Notes: generated from the sequence alone by a model not told the origin. A stretch of 64,000 nucleotides of DNA from Gammaproteobacteria bacterium (GCA_028820325.1 JAPPJO010000088.1:62001-126000); one strand, 5' to 3'; shown: positions 48,172-57,112, numbered from the stretch's first letter. A program made the numbers and translations.

Positions 48172-48630
48172 TCACCGCAATACTCGTATCGACGAGATTA
48201 CGTCGTCCCAGTTCCGAATTGAGTCGTGGGGGATACCTAATGGTGGTAGTGGGATCCGGCTGAGGTCCGGGATGTCGGACGTGACGGTGAGGCTGTCCCC
48301 CCGGAAGGTATCGTGCACATATAGGACCGCCTGCCATCCATCGGCGACTCTGATGGAAGAAACGCAATCGGTCCAATATTCCTGACCGAAGATCTTGGTG
48401 GCGCAGTCCGACGCAGCGGGTTGAGGCTCGTCGTCCACCCGCCGGAGGTCTCTCACGTCGTTGACAAAGACCCGGTGCGGACCGCGGTAGTCGGCGCGCG
48501 CGAATACGATGATGCCGGCGCTGGGGACGAGTCCGACCGGATCGATCGGACTGCCTTCGCACCCTGCGAGCAGCAACAGCACGAGGAACGAGGCTGTGAG
48601 GTGCGTTTCGTTGAGCCGGCCGGAACCCAT
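48172..48630 (-). CDS. Beta/gamma-crystallin-like lipoprotein
   Basis: A 152-residue exported protein. The signal ends in the lipobox LLLLAGC. The mature protein is a two-Greek-key module: IIVFARADYRGPHRVFVND and later ADGWQAVLYVHDTFRGDSL are the paired strands, with WTDCVSSIRV and DDVISSIRVLR as the conserved ends. This resembles microbial beta/gamma-crystallins and inhibitor I36 domains, which often bind calcium. ATG at 48,630 shares one base with the stop of the leucine-rich-repeat gene (TGATG), so translation is coupled. The open frame extends upstream but only through the coding region of the LRR gene. Function is unknown; stress or surface roles are common in relatives. Confidence 0.8.
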   Translation of the reverse strand: MGSGRLNETHLTASFLVLLLLAGCEGSPIDPVGLVPSAGIIVFARADYRGPHRVFVNDVRDLRRVDDEPQPAASDCATKIFGQEYWTDCVSSIRVADGWQAVLYVHDTFRGDSLTVTSDIPDLSRIPLPPLGIPHDSIRNWDDVISSIRVLR

Positions 48631-50531
48631 CAGCGGATGCCGGGCTCCCGCTCCGCCATCCTGGCGATCAGCCGGTTTCGCGGCATGCGCTCGATGAGAG
48701 CCCTGTGTCTCGTCTCCTCCAGATCCTCCCGCAAACTCGCCCGCAGCGCGTCGCCGGCTTGCCCGGTGAAACCGGTCACACCCGTCACAGCGGCCGCCCC
48801 ATCGCGTCCGATGCATTCCTTCAGGTTGACGGTGCCGCCCGTGGACGTGCGTTGTGGATTCACCCGTAAATTCCAGAGGAGTCCCCACAGCCGCCATGTC
48901 GCCGGGATGCAGCCGGAGAAATAGTTTCGGCGGACGTCGCCGGCGGGGAGCAGGGGCGGCGAGCCTGTCAACTCGTTACCTGCAAGGGAGATGAAGCTCT
49001 CGACCTCGTAGAGCGAAAGGCTATCGAGTTCGGCCGGTGCCGGGCCCGAGAAGCGGTTGTTGTCCGCGAACAGGAAAGCCAGGGGGTATCGGTCACTGTC
49101 CCAGTCATGCAGGAATGCCGACCGCACGAACTCCCCCGATATCGGACCCGACAGGTCGTTGTCGTCCAGCCACAGGACTTCCAGCACCTCCAGGTCGCCC
49201 AGCTCCGGCGGGATCGAACCGGTCAATTGATTGTCCTGCAGTTCCAACGCCCTGAGGCTGTCGAGCTGGCCCAACTCCGGCGGAATCGAGCCCGTCAGCC
49301 GATTGCCGGAAAGGGACAGGTCCATCAGCCTGGACAGCTCGCCCAGCTCCGGCGGGATCGACCCCGCGATTTCGTTGTCGTTGAGGAGCAGGAACCTGAG
49401 ATTGTCGATGTCGGTCAGCTCTGGCGGGAGCTCGGTCAATTCGTTGTGGGCGAGGGTGAGGAACTGGAGGTTGGCGAGGCCGCCAAGTTCCGATGGGACG
49501 TCAGCCAGGTTGTTTCCCGAAAGGTACAGCACTTCGAGATTGCCCAGGTTGCCAAGTTCCGACGGGACGCTGGTCAACTTGAGATCTTCGAGGGTCAGTA
49601 CCACGAGGTTGTCCAGGTCGCCAAGTTCCGGTGGGATGGAACCCGTCAGTTGATTCGCGCCCAGCCACAAGGCCAAGAGGCCATCCAGTCCGCCGAGTGC
49701 CGATGGGATCGATCCTGTCAACTGATTATGGCTTAGCGCCAACGCCTCGAGGTTGGCCAGTTCGGCGAGTTCGACAGGGATCGATCCCGTCAACTGATTC
49801 CCGGCCAGCATCAACTCCTCGAGATTGGCCAGCTCGCCGAGTTCGGCGGGGATCGATCCCGTCAGTTGGTTCGAGACCAGGTACAACGAAGCGAGATTGC
49901 CGAGATCGCCCAGCTCCGGCGGAATTGAACCCGTCAGCCTGTTCTCATCGAGATCCAGGACTTCGAGGCTGGACAGGTCGCCGAGTTCCGCCGGGATCGA
50001 CCCCGTCAGTTGGTTTGCCCAGAGATTCAGCCAGAGAAGGCTGGAAAGGTTGCCGAGCTCCGCCGGGATCGACCCCGTCAGCCGGTTGAAAGAGAGGTCC
50101 AGGTCCTCCAGGTTGCCCAGACCGCCCAGTTCTCCCGGGATTGAACCGGTCAACCGGTTTTCGGGGAGTTGCAGCTCCACCAGTTTGGTCAGGCTCCCGA
50201 GTTCCGGCGGAATCGACCCGGACAGGTTGTTGTAAGGCAGCCACAAGGCCTGCACCCGGCCGGCCGTGTCCACGCCGACGCCTTCCCAGTCGGCGATCGA
50301 CGGTTCGGACATCCAGCCGCCCTGGTAATCCCAGTCCGGACCTCCGGTGGCGTGATAGAAGACCTCGAGGATTTCACGGTCTGTCAGCGTATCGGTCACC
50401 GCATTCCGAGCCTGCGCCTCGGCGTAAGGCGCGGCTTCAGCAATGGGTGCCACTACCTCTGCGGCGTCTGAAGTGCAGGTCCCAGACACGAGGCACGCCA
50501 ATGCCACACTGGGCCAGAAGCGTTTCAACAT
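48630..50531 (-). CDS. Secreted leucine-rich-repeat protein, plant-type repeats
   Basis: A 633-residue exported protein (signal peptide MLKRFWPSVALACLVSG). An N-terminal cap (about 50-95, EVFYHATGGPDWDYQGGWM) is typical of bacterial LRR proteins with plant-like repeats. About 18-19 repeats of 23-24 residues follow, consensus NxLTGSIPPELGxLxNLxxLxL, ending near residue 520. The C-terminal 80 residues include a Cys-containing segment (NYFSGCIPATWRLWG). Such proteins are surface or periplasmic ligand binders. The repeats are nearly identical at DNA level, so copy number could change by recombination. It is translationally coupled to the crystallin-like lipoprotein gene. Confidence 0.88.
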   Translation of the reverse strand: MLKRFWPSVALACLVSGTCTSDAAEVVAPIAEAAPYAEAQARNAVTDTLTDREILEVFYHATGGPDWDYQGGWMSEPSIADWEGVGVDTAGRVQALWLPYNNLSGSIPPELGSLTKLVELQLPENRLTGSIPGELGGLGNLEDLDLSFNRLTGSIPAELGNLSSLLWLNLWANQLTGSIPAELGDLSSLEVLDLDENRLTGSIPPELGDLGNLASLYLVSNQLTGSIPAELGELANLEELMLAGNQLTGSIPVELAELANLEALALSHNQLTGSIPSALGGLDGLLALWLGANQLTGSIPPELGDLDNLVVLTLEDLKLTSVPSELGNLGNLEVLYLSGNNLADVPSELGGLANLQFLTLAHNELTELPPELTDIDNLRFLLLNDNEIAGSIPPELGELSRLMDLSLSGNRLTGSIPPELGQLDSLRALELQDNQLTGSIPPELGDLEVLEVLWLDDNDLSGPISGEFVRSAFLHDWDSDRYPLAFLFADNNRFSGPAPAELDSLSLYEVESFISLAGNELTGSPPLLPAGDVRRNYFSGCIPATWRLWGLLWNLRVNPQRTSTGGTVNLKECIGRDGAAAVTGVTGFTGQAGDALRASLREDLEETRHRALIERMPRNRLIARMAEREPGIR

Positions 50532-50776
50532 TGGTCAGCCTCCGTCATTCACTTTCGCCCCTGCGGCGACCTGCCTGACGCGATCATAGTATCACGGTGC
50601 CCTTGCTTCAACGATCAATACATGATCGACAGGATTCCAACGGTTACCATACAGAGACTTCACCGGGACGCGCCAAGGATGAGGATGTGGAGTTGGCATG
50701 CGCACGGGTATCCCCTCTTCAGGGGACACCCGGGAATGGGAGGGAATGCTGGCGCGTCCGAAACGAGGGTTTCCCG

Positions 50777-51928
50777 TTACCGGGTTGACCCTCGCAGGAT
50801 TTCCAGCGACATGACCCTCCGCACCAACTCGGTCTGCTTGCGAATCCCCAGCTTGCGGTAGACCCGCTTGAGGTGGGTCTTGACCGTGCTCTCCGCGCAG
50901 CCCAGCGAAGCCGCAATGCCGGGTACCGTCCGGCCCGCCGCGACCGCCACCGCCACGCGGCTCTCCATGGGAGTCAATCCGAAGAGCTTTGCCACCAGGC
51001 CCGGATCGACCCGGGGTCGGCGCGCTGGGTCCACGACGAGCACCAGTGCCCCGACCTCGCCCGCACGACGATCCACACCCATGCGCCGTGCGGGATGGAT
51101 TTCAAGGATCAACGGCGTTCGATCCTTCCTGCGCGTGATCCCCATGGAACCCCCGACGCCCGGAACACCGGACCGGGGCAGCGCCTGGGCCAGCAGGCGC
51201 TGAAGCTCTTCGTTTTCCCCTCGGTGCCCGCAGCTTAGTACACCTTCCGCATCACGGAGCCCATCGCGCTCGACGAGGATGCCCCTGGCGCGGTCGTTCG
51301 CCTCCACGATGCGTCCATGGCGATCCAGCTGGATCGATCCCACCCGCCCGTTCTCGAGCAGTCCGGCCAGCGACGCGGCCAACGCCCCGGCATCCGCTAT
51401 CGCACGGCGAACACGCGCGGCCTGGCGTATGTGAGGCGCGAGGAGCCGGATGACCCGGACCTGATCGTGCCCCCATCCTTCCCGCGCGGTAGAGTTTCCG
51501 CAGGACCAGACGATCGCCGATCCGTCCAACCCGTGCATTGCGGTGAAGAACCCGTTCTGCGTGCTGTTGGCCACGCGGAACTCATTGTATGCAGCGGATG
51601 TCTTCATCTCCTGGTCGGTGTAGAGATCCGACTTCCAGGCCAGCTCTCCATCGTCCAGTCCGGCGAGCCGTGGAATCGCTTCATCCCGCCAGTAGTAGTC
51701 GCGATAATACAGCTGGCGCAGATCGTCCCGTGATTCCGCCCCCACATAGAACCGGGACAGAAGAAGCTCGGGCTCACCCCCGGGACCCATGTCCAGGTGC
51801 GTAATGCTCTGGCCGGTCGTCCGGATCAAGTCGTTCATCGCGGCAGCTGCGGAAGCCCAGCTGACGCCTCCAAGCGCCGCCTCGTACAGATGCTCCACGA
51901 CCCGCCCGAACCTGTCCGCTCCGACCAT
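50777..51928 (-). CDS. LuxR-family transcriptional regulator
   Basis: A 383-residue regulator. The last 65 residues are a LuxR/FixJ helix-turn-helix: FGLTPMESRVAVAVAAGRTV, then IAASLGCAESTVKTHLKRVY and RKLGIRKQTELV. The N-terminal 200 residues are an unrecognised sensor region (FGRVVEHLYEAALGGVSW at the start), followed by a PAS-like segment about 215-270 (SIQLDRHGRIVEANDRA). No phosphoacceptor receiver domain is seen, so it probably senses a ligand. ATG at 51,928; the open frame continues upstream to 52,327 but without motifs. It is divergent from the DUF819 transporter, with about 430 bases between, and may regulate it. Confidence 0.85.
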   Translation of the reverse strand: MVGADRFGRVVEHLYEAALGGVSWASAAAAMNDLIRTTGQSITHLDMGPGGEPELLLSRFYVGAESRDDLRQLYYRDYYWRDEAIPRLAGLDDGELAWKSDLYTDQEMKTSAAYNEFRVANSTQNGFFTAMHGLDGSAIVWSCGNSTAREGWGHDQVRVIRLLAPHIRQAARVRRAIADAGALAASLAGLLENGRVGSIQLDRHGRIVEANDRARGILVERDGLRDAEGVLSCGHRGENEELQRLLAQALPRSGVPGVGGSMGITRRKDRTPLILEIHPARRMGVDRRAGEVGALVLVVDPARRPRVDPGLVAKLFGLTPMESRVAVAVAAGRTVPGIAASLGCAESTVKTHLKRVYRKLGIRKQTELVRRVMSLEILRGSTR

Positions 51929-52356
51929 GCTCTCTACTCGTTTCGGTTGCTGCCGACCGGCCACGCCCAAGCCTGCCCGGAGATGACCATGACCGCCACC
52001 GATACGTCGCCGATCGCCATATTTTGCGATTGACTCGCGACTCTTGGCTTGTGTTCGTGATACTACCGTGATCGCCGAACAACCTGCAAGCGCGACCGAC
52101 GGGCCCGGACCTCCCCGGCGCGCCGTTCCGGACCTGCCATCCTCGGAATCGAGGGACTTGCAGCACCACCGCGGGCGGATCGGGGCAGGCATCGCGCGTT
52201 CGACGTGACGCGGGCATGGGCCCGCCGGCCACTTGTGCTTCATGCTGCCGTCGTGGCAAGGTGCTGCACCGGCCTCGCCCGCGGACATCGACAGCAAACT
52301 GATATCTACTGGTATCATAACTGACAAATACTGACATCTTCATGGGAGCAGAACGC
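51929..52356. other. Divergent promoter region between the LuxR-type regulator and DUF819 gene
   Basis: No gene is supported in these 428 bases. The minus-strand open frame reading back from the regulator is Arg/Gly/Ser-rich and has no ribosome-binding site. Near the transporter start there is a weak -10 (TATCAT at 52,313-52,318) and the repeat array described separately. The stretch is otherwise featureless to me. Confidence 0.5.
52298..52336 (+). promoter_or_regulatory. Four-copy direct repeat ACTGRYA ahead of DUF819 gene
   Basis: ACTGATA (52,298), ACTGGTA (52,308), ACTGACA (52,320) and ACTGACA (52,330) lie in the same orientation at 10-, 12- and 10-base steps, that is, close to one helical turn each. 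They end 20 bases before the ATG at 52,357 and surround a possible -10 (TATCAT). The arrangement suggests cooperative regulator binding, perhaps by the divergent LuxR-type protein. Confidence 0.5.
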
Positions 52357-53550
52357 ATGGGTCAGGAAACCACGGCACTCATCACCGACCCGATGGGGGT
52401 ATTCGCCTTCCTGGCCGCCATCGTGGCCCTGGTCTTCTGGGTCTCGGAGCTGCCCCGCTTTCGCAAGGTGTTCGAGGTCGTTCCGCCCGTCATCTACGTC
52501 TACTTCCTGCCCATGCTGGCCACGACCGCCGGGATCACGCCCGCAGAATCCCCGCTTTATGGCTGGACGGTGCCGTACCTGCTCCTGTTCGCGCTCCTGC
52601 TGCTGATGGTCTCGGTGGATCTGGGGAGCGTCTTGAAGCTCGGAGGGACGGCGCTCTTCATGGTCGCGGCCGGCACGGTGGGGATCATCATCGGAGGCCC
52701 GATCTCGCTCCTGATCTTCAGGGACATGCTGCCCCCGGACGCCTGGACCGGCTTCGCCGCGCTCTCGGGAAGCTGGATCGGAGGGACGGCCAACATGGTG
52801 GCCATCGCCGAGAGCGTGGGGACGTCACCCGACGCCATGGGGCCGGCGATCGTGGTCGACACCGTGGTCGGATACGGATGGATGGGGGTGCTGATCGCGA
52901 TGGTCGGGCTGCAGGGCCGTTTCGACGAGCGCACGCGCGCCCGCACCGGCGCCATAGAGGAGACCAACCGGCGCCTGGAGGCCATCAACCGGGAGCGGCG
53001 CCCGATGTCGCTGCGCCACGCGGTGGTCATGATCGGGTTCGGGATGGCGTGCGCGGTGGGCGCCCGGCAGCTCGGCGCGATGCTCCCAGCCGTCGGCGAT
53101 CCCACCATCATCAGCAGCACCACCTGGGCGATCCTGATCGTCGTGACCGGCGGGCTGATCCTGTCGTTCACGCGGCTGAGGGAGCTCGAGACCGTGGGGG
53201 CGTCACATCTGGGCTACACGGCGCTCTACCTGCTGCTGGCGGGGATCGGGGCCCAGGCCGACCTGAGGGCGGTGCTCGACACTCCTGTCTACCTCGCGGC
53301 GGGAGCCGTCTGGATCGCGATTCACCTGGTTGTCCTGCTGATCGCTGCCCGCATCGTGCGCGCGCCATTGTTCTTCGTGGCCACCGGAAGCATGGCCAAC
53401 GTCGGGGGGGCGGCGTCCGCGCCGGTGGTCGCGGGGGTGTATCACCGGGCCATGGCCCCGATCGGGCTGCTCATGGCCGTCGCGGGCTACATCCTGGGGA
53501 TCTACGGGGCGCTCGCGTGCGCGTGGCTGCTGGGTCAGGTGGGGGGTTGA
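52357..53550 (+). CDS. DUF819 family membrane protein
   Basis: A 397-residue inner-membrane protein of the DUF819 (YjcL-like) family, with about ten hydrophobic helices. Family features visible are the N-terminal LITDPMGVFAFLAAIVALVF, VVPPVIYVYFLPMLATTAG, an inter-helix SGSWIGGTANMVAIAES, and a late SMANVGGAASAPVVAG. The repeated GG-x-AN/AA motifs resemble substrate-binding re-entrant loops of secondary transporters, so a transport role is likely, but no substrate is known. ATG at 52,357 is preferred over one at 52,342, because GGGAG lies 8 bases ahead of it. It is divergent from the LuxR-type regulator. Confidence 0.9.
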   Translation: MGQETTALITDPMGVFAFLAAIVALVFWVSELPRFRKVFEVVPPVIYVYFLPMLATTAGITPAESPLYGWTVPYLLLFALLLLMVSVDLGSVLKLGGTALFMVAAGTVGIIIGGPISLLIFRDMLPPDAWTGFAALSGSWIGGTANMVAIAESVGTSPDAMGPAIVVDTVVGYGWMGVLIAMVGLQGRFDERTRARTGAIEETNRRLEAINRERRPMSLRHAVVMIGFGMACAVGARQLGAMLPAVGDPTIISSTTWAILIVVTGGLILSFTRLRELETVGASHLGYTALYLLLAGIGAQADLRAVLDTPVYLAAGAVWIAIHLVVLLIAARIVRAPLFFVATGSMANVGGAASAPVVAGVYHRAMAPIGLLMAVAGYILGIYGALACAWLLGQVGG

Positions 53551-53654
53551 GACGGATGGGCGGGCGGCAGGGCGGACGTGCGCACGAGGCGGTGGCGGGC
53601 CGGAGGTCGGCGGGCTGGGTTGGCTTGCCGCGGACGGTCGCTGACACGGAAGCG

Positions 53655-54389
53655 ATGGCCGCGATTCGCGCGGTCTCGATGCACATGGCGAAGGCGGCCG
53701 CGGGCTCGATTGTCGCGCTTCGGCCCGCGAGGCTCTTCCCCGGCATGTTTCTGCTCCTCCTCGCTGCCGGCTGCTCCCCAGCCCCGGCCGACCCCGACCC
53801 GGTCCTGCTGGAGGCTGTGGATTGGTACACAGGTGTGGCGGGTAGCGTAGACGATGCCCGCGCCCGTGAACTCCTCGAGCAGGCGGTCGACCGCGGGGGC
53901 GTGCTCTCCATGATGTGGCTGGCGCGCGTCCATTCCACCGGGCGGATGGGCTTCCCCCACGACGAGGAGCGGGCGCGCTCAATCGCCGCGGAGGTCATCG
54001 ACGAGGTGGAGCGCGCGGCCGAATCGGGCGTGCTGGAGGCCGTCTTCCTGATGGGCACCGCCTACGACGAGGGGCTGGGCCAACCGGTCGATCCGGTGCA
54101 GGCAGCGGCCTGGCACCGCCGCGCCGCCGAGCGGGGGCACGTGCTGGGAGCGCACAACCTGGGGAATCAGTACGCGGCCGGGCGGGGTGTGCAGGAAGAC
54201 CACGGGCTGGCGGCGGAGTGGTGGCTGCGCGCCGCCGAGCGGGGAGACGCCATCACGCAGCTCCGGCTCGGCGAGGCCTACGAGGCCGGGCGGGGCGTGC
54301 CGCTTGACCTGGAGCGGGCGCGGGAGTGGTACGGGCGGGCGGCCGCGGCGGGCAACGCGCAGGCTCGGGAGGCGCTGGAGACGCTTTAG
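53655..54389 (+). CDS. Sel1-like repeat lipoprotein
   Basis: A 244-residue exported protein. A long basic N terminus leads to a hydrophobic core with lipobox FLLLLAAGC. The mature protein is built of Sel1-like (TPR-related) repeats, with the diagnostic alanine/glycine pattern visible in VFLMGTAYDEGLGQPVDPVQ, AAAWHRRAAERGHVLGAHNL and LRLGEAYEAGRGVPLDLERA. Such repeats mediate protein-protein contacts. The start is uncertain: ATG at 53,655, 53,679 or 53,745 are possible, and the lipobox position would favour a later one. It follows the DUF819 gene closely and is convergent with zinc-ribbon paralogue B, overlapping its stop by 4 bases. Confidence 0.75.
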   Translation: MAAIRAVSMHMAKAAAGSIVALRPARLFPGMFLLLLAAGCSPAPADPDPVLLEAVDWYTGVAGSVDDARARELLEQAVDRGGVLSMMWLARVHSTGRMGFPHDEERARSIAAEVIDEVERAAESGVLEAVFLMGTAYDEGLGQPVDPVQAAAWHRRAAERGHVLGAHNLGNQYAAGRGVQEDHGLAAEWWLRAAERGDAITQLRLGEAYEAGRGVPLDLERAREWYGRAAAAGNAQAREALETL

Positions 54390-55396
54390 CCGTCTCGGCG
54401 ATATCGGTCGAGGAACGCGTCCGTTCCGGCGGGCAGGAAGAGATTGTCCGAAATCGCAGCGATCTCTTCGGCCTCTTTCCACGCTCGTTCAAGGATCCAC
54501 AGTTCCCCTTGGAGGGCCCGGCGTTCCTGCTCTTCGTGAAGCGCCATCTCCAGCGCGAGCGTTGTGTGCTTCTCGAGTGCGCTCAACTGCACTCCGGCGG
54601 GTGAATATCGATACTGTAGAAGGTGGGCGAGGCTTCGAACGATTCTATCCGGCTGCCCGGCGCGTTCGATCCTTGTCACGGCAGCCTGCACCGTCTTCCG
54701 GGAACCCCCGTCGGCATTGACCCGCGGCAGGATGGCATGGAGTACCCGGACGGCGTCCTCGCCCTCGAACCTCTCCTGCTTTCCGCCAACAAGCCCCTTG
54801 GCCTTCACTTCGACACTGAAGTCGGATTCGCCCCCCGACGGACGCAGGCGAGCCCAAAGAGCGCGGAAGCGGTTCATCCACCGAAGTCGCCCGTCCTCCG
54901 GGCGAAAGAAGACCGACGGGCGGAACATGTTCCACCCGTTGATCGATTGGTAGATGAACGTCCCGAAGCCGATGCCCCCCAGCCCCGCCAGTGCTCCGCC
55001 CAGTACCATGCCGCCGGCTCCCGCAAGGAACGCCCCGGTTCCAATAGCCACAGCACGCCGACGCCTCCGCCCGAACTGGTCTCCATATCGCCAAGCCGCA
55101 AACTCCGGCCGCAGCGGCTTTCCGATCCGAACCAGTTCCAGCCCTTCCGAATGCCGCGCCAGCCCGATGTTCTCTGTAGAAGTGCGGATCCTCGTGGCAC
55201 GAAAGAGCTTCTCGCACGTTTCCACCGCCTCCCATCGCTCTTCCAGCGGAGTGAGGTTCCAGCGCTCGCAGCGGCGACACACCACCCATAGCCTTCCCTT
55301 CGCCGCGTCGAAGGCAAGGCGGCGACCGACGGGGAACTCCTCGACGACCTTGTTCGTCCGGAGCGACTTGTTGCAGTACATGCATGTCGTGTACAC
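54386..55396 (-). CDS. Zinc-ribbon membrane protein of unknown function (paralogue B)
   Basis: A 336-residue paralogue of the 43,920-44,918 protein. The N-terminal knuckles CMYC and CRRC, the block FPVGRRLAFDAAKGRLWVVC, the AAWRYGDQFGRRRRR anchor, a Gly-rich hydrophobic segment (about 110-145) and the helical ALEMALHEEQERRALQGEL end are shared. The membrane segment and central third have diverged strongly. The start is GTG at 55,396, unlike the ATG of paralogue A. A TATGAT -10-like box lies about 50 bases upstream. Like paralogue A, its 3' end overlaps the stop of a convergent gene by 4 bases. No function is recognised. Confidence 0.8.
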   Translation of the reverse strand: MYTTCMYCNKSLRTNKVVEEFPVGRRLAFDAAKGRLWVVCRRCERWNLTPLEERWEAVETCEKLFRATRIRTSTENIGLARHSEGLELVRIGKPLRPEFAAWRYGDQFGRRRRRAVAIGTGAFLAGAGGMVLGGALAGLGGIGFGTFIYQSINGWNMFRPSVFFRPEDGRLRWMNRFRALWARLRPSGGESDFSVEVKAKGLVGGKQERFEGEDAVRVLHAILPRVNADGGSRKTVQAAVTRIERAGQPDRIVRSLAHLLQYRYSPAGVQLSALEKHTTLALEMALHEEQERRALQGELWILERAWKEAEEIAAISDNLFLPAGTDAFLDRYRRDG

Positions 55397-55534
55397 GGCG
55401 TTCGCGGACGATTGGATTCAGAGGAGCAACTCGGCAGGTAATCATATTCGCACATCGCATTCTGCAACGGCAACGGTCCCCACACACTCGACGGTTGACA
55501 GAATGACGGTTGCTTCGTCACTTTGCCCGTCAAT

Positions 55535-56704
55535 ATGACAATTCTACCGCGATTCCTCGCCGCTCCGCGCGGGAGCTTCTTCCTCTTCGGCCCACGCGGG
55601 ACCGGCAAGACGACATGGTTGCGCGCGCAGTTTCCGGACGCGCTTGTAGTGGATCTCCTGCGCGCCGAAGAGTTCCGCCGATTCGCGGCTCGCCCGGAGC
55701 GATTGCGTGAATTGGTCCACGCTGTTCCACCCGGCGGAGATGTCGTGGTGGACGAGATCCAGCGCGTCCCCGAACTCCTGAACGTGGTGCACGAACTCAT
55801 GGAGAGCGGGAAACGGTGGCGGTTCGTCCTAACGGGATCGAGCGCCCGGACGCTGCGCCGGGGAGGAGTCAACCTTCTCGCGGGACGCGCGATCCTGCGG
55901 ACGATGCACCCCTTCATGGCGGGGGAACTCGGGGCCGGCTTCGACCTGAGAGCCGCTCTTTCGCTGGGAACCGTACCCACCGTCCTCTCATCAAGCGATC
56001 CCGCGGGCGCGTTGTCCGCCTACGCATCCCTCTACGTGGAGCAGGAAGTGCGTGCCGAGGGGCTGGCTCGAGACGTGGGCAACTTCTCGCGGTTCCTCGA
56101 AGCCATCGCGTTCTCCCACGCGGCGACGCTCAACGTCAGCGAAGTAGCACGCGAATGCGAGACGAGCCGGTCCACCGTGTCGGGCTATGTCGAGTTGGTC
56201 GAAGATCTGCTGTTGGCGTTCCGCCTCCCCGTCTTTACCCGGCGCGCCAAGCGACGCCTCGTGGCGCACCCGCGCTTCTTCTACTTCGACTGCGGGGTCT
56301 TCCGCAGCCTGCGTCCCTCGGGTCCGCTCGACCGGCCCGAAGAGATCTCCGGCCCCGCCCTCGAGGGACTGGTCGCACAACACCTGCGCGCATGGCTGGC
56401 CTACTCGGAAACGGACGGCAGGCTCTACTACTGGCGTACCCGGGCGGGGGCCGAGGTCGATTTCGTCCTCTATGGAACTCCCGGCATCTGGGGCATCGAC
56501 GTCATGAATGCCGACCGCATCCGTCCCGCCGATCTCAGGGGCCTCGGGGCCTTCGGCGACGAGTACCCCGAGGCCCGCCGGATTCTGCTCTACCGCGGCG
56601 AGCAGAGGCTGGTCAGAAACCGTGTGCTCTGTCTGCCTGTCGGTGAGTTTCTCGCGAAGCTGGATCCCGCCAGGGAACTGGAGGATGTCGTCGCGTCAGC
56701 GTAG
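55535..56704 (+). CDS. ATP-binding protein with AAA_14 and DUF4143 domains
   Basis: A 389-residue protein of the widespread AAA_14/DUF4143 family. Walker A is FGPRGTGKTTW near residue 20, and a Walker B-like strand DVVVDEIQRVPEL follows. DUF4143 (about 200-340) is visible as VSGYVELVEDLLLAFRLPV and FYFDCGVFRSL, ending with GAEVDFVLYG, a nuclease-like ExD-type strand. These proteins are common and their function is not settled. ATG at 55,535 is used; a TTG at 55,523 could add four residues. It converges with vapC and overlaps it by 9 bases at the 3' end. Confidence 0.85.
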   Translation: MTILPRFLAAPRGSFFLFGPRGTGKTTWLRAQFPDALVVDLLRAEEFRRFAARPERLRELVHAVPPGGDVVVDEIQRVPELLNVVHELMESGKRWRFVLTGSSARTLRRGGVNLLAGRAILRTMHPFMAGELGAGFDLRAALSLGTVPTVLSSSDPAGALSAYASLYVEQEVRAEGLARDVGNFSRFLEAIAFSHAATLNVSEVARECETSRSTVSGYVELVEDLLLAFRLPVFTRRAKRRLVAHPRFFYFDCGVFRSLRPSGPLDRPEEISGPALEGLVAQHLRAWLAYSETDGRLYYWRTRAGAEVDFVLYGTPGIWGIDVMNADRIRPADLRGLGAFGDEYPEARRILLYRGEQRLVRNRVLCLPVGEFLAKLDPARELEDVVASA

Positions 56705-57112
56705 GTCCCGGGGCCAGATAGCCGGCCCGCCCTTCAGGTTGACGGCTCCGAAGTCACGGAGATCCAGTGTCGCGATCGCCTCCGCTTCCAGCCGCTCCGC
56801 TACCGCCATGACGACCCCGTCGACCAGCCCGAGCGAGAGGCCGCCATAGGCGCGGTCGAGCTCCAGCGCCCTCCGCACGTCGGCCCAGCCACCCCATTCG
56901 ACGGCGAAGCAGCCCTCCTCCAGGTCGGCCTGGAATGCCCTGTACACAGCGGCGCCGAGTGCCCGGGGAATCATGTAATCCAACTCGGGGAGAATCGCCC
57001 ACGGCAACACCCATCGTTCACGACAGGCATGAAACGCCTCCGCCAAAGCTCCGTGGGAACGGCTGCGCCGATCCAGAAGTCCCAGCAGGGCACTGGTGTC
57101 GGCCACGATCAC
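56696..57112 (-). CDS. vapC: PIN-domain toxin, VapC type
   Basis: A 138-residue PIN-domain ribonuclease. Four acidic residues expected in the active site are present: Asp in MIVADTSALLGLLD, Glu in LPWAILPELDYMI, Asp in LGLVDGVVMAVAER and Asp in ATLDLRDFGAV. VapC toxins cleave tRNA or rRNA until neutralised by VapB. ATG at 57,112 overlaps the stop of the antitoxin gene (ATGA), the usual VapBC order. Its 3' end overlaps the convergent ATPase gene by 9 bases. Confidence 0.9.
   Translation of the reverse strand: MIVADTSALLGLLDRRSRSHGALAEAFHACRERWVLPWAILPELDYMIPRALGAAVYRAFQADLEEGCFAVEWGGWADVRRALELDRAYGGLSLGLVDGVVMAVAERLEAEAIATLDLRDFGAVNLKGGPAIWPRDLR

Noticed and set aside
48700..50300. CRISPR-like regular repetition
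   Set aside because: The periodicity is 69-72 bases and comes from leucine-rich-repeat codons; there are no unique spacers between identical repeats.
50777..52327. Extended 516-residue LuxR-type frame
   Set aside because: The upstream 130 residues lack family features and lie in a plausible divergent promoter region; ATG at 51,928 is the better start.
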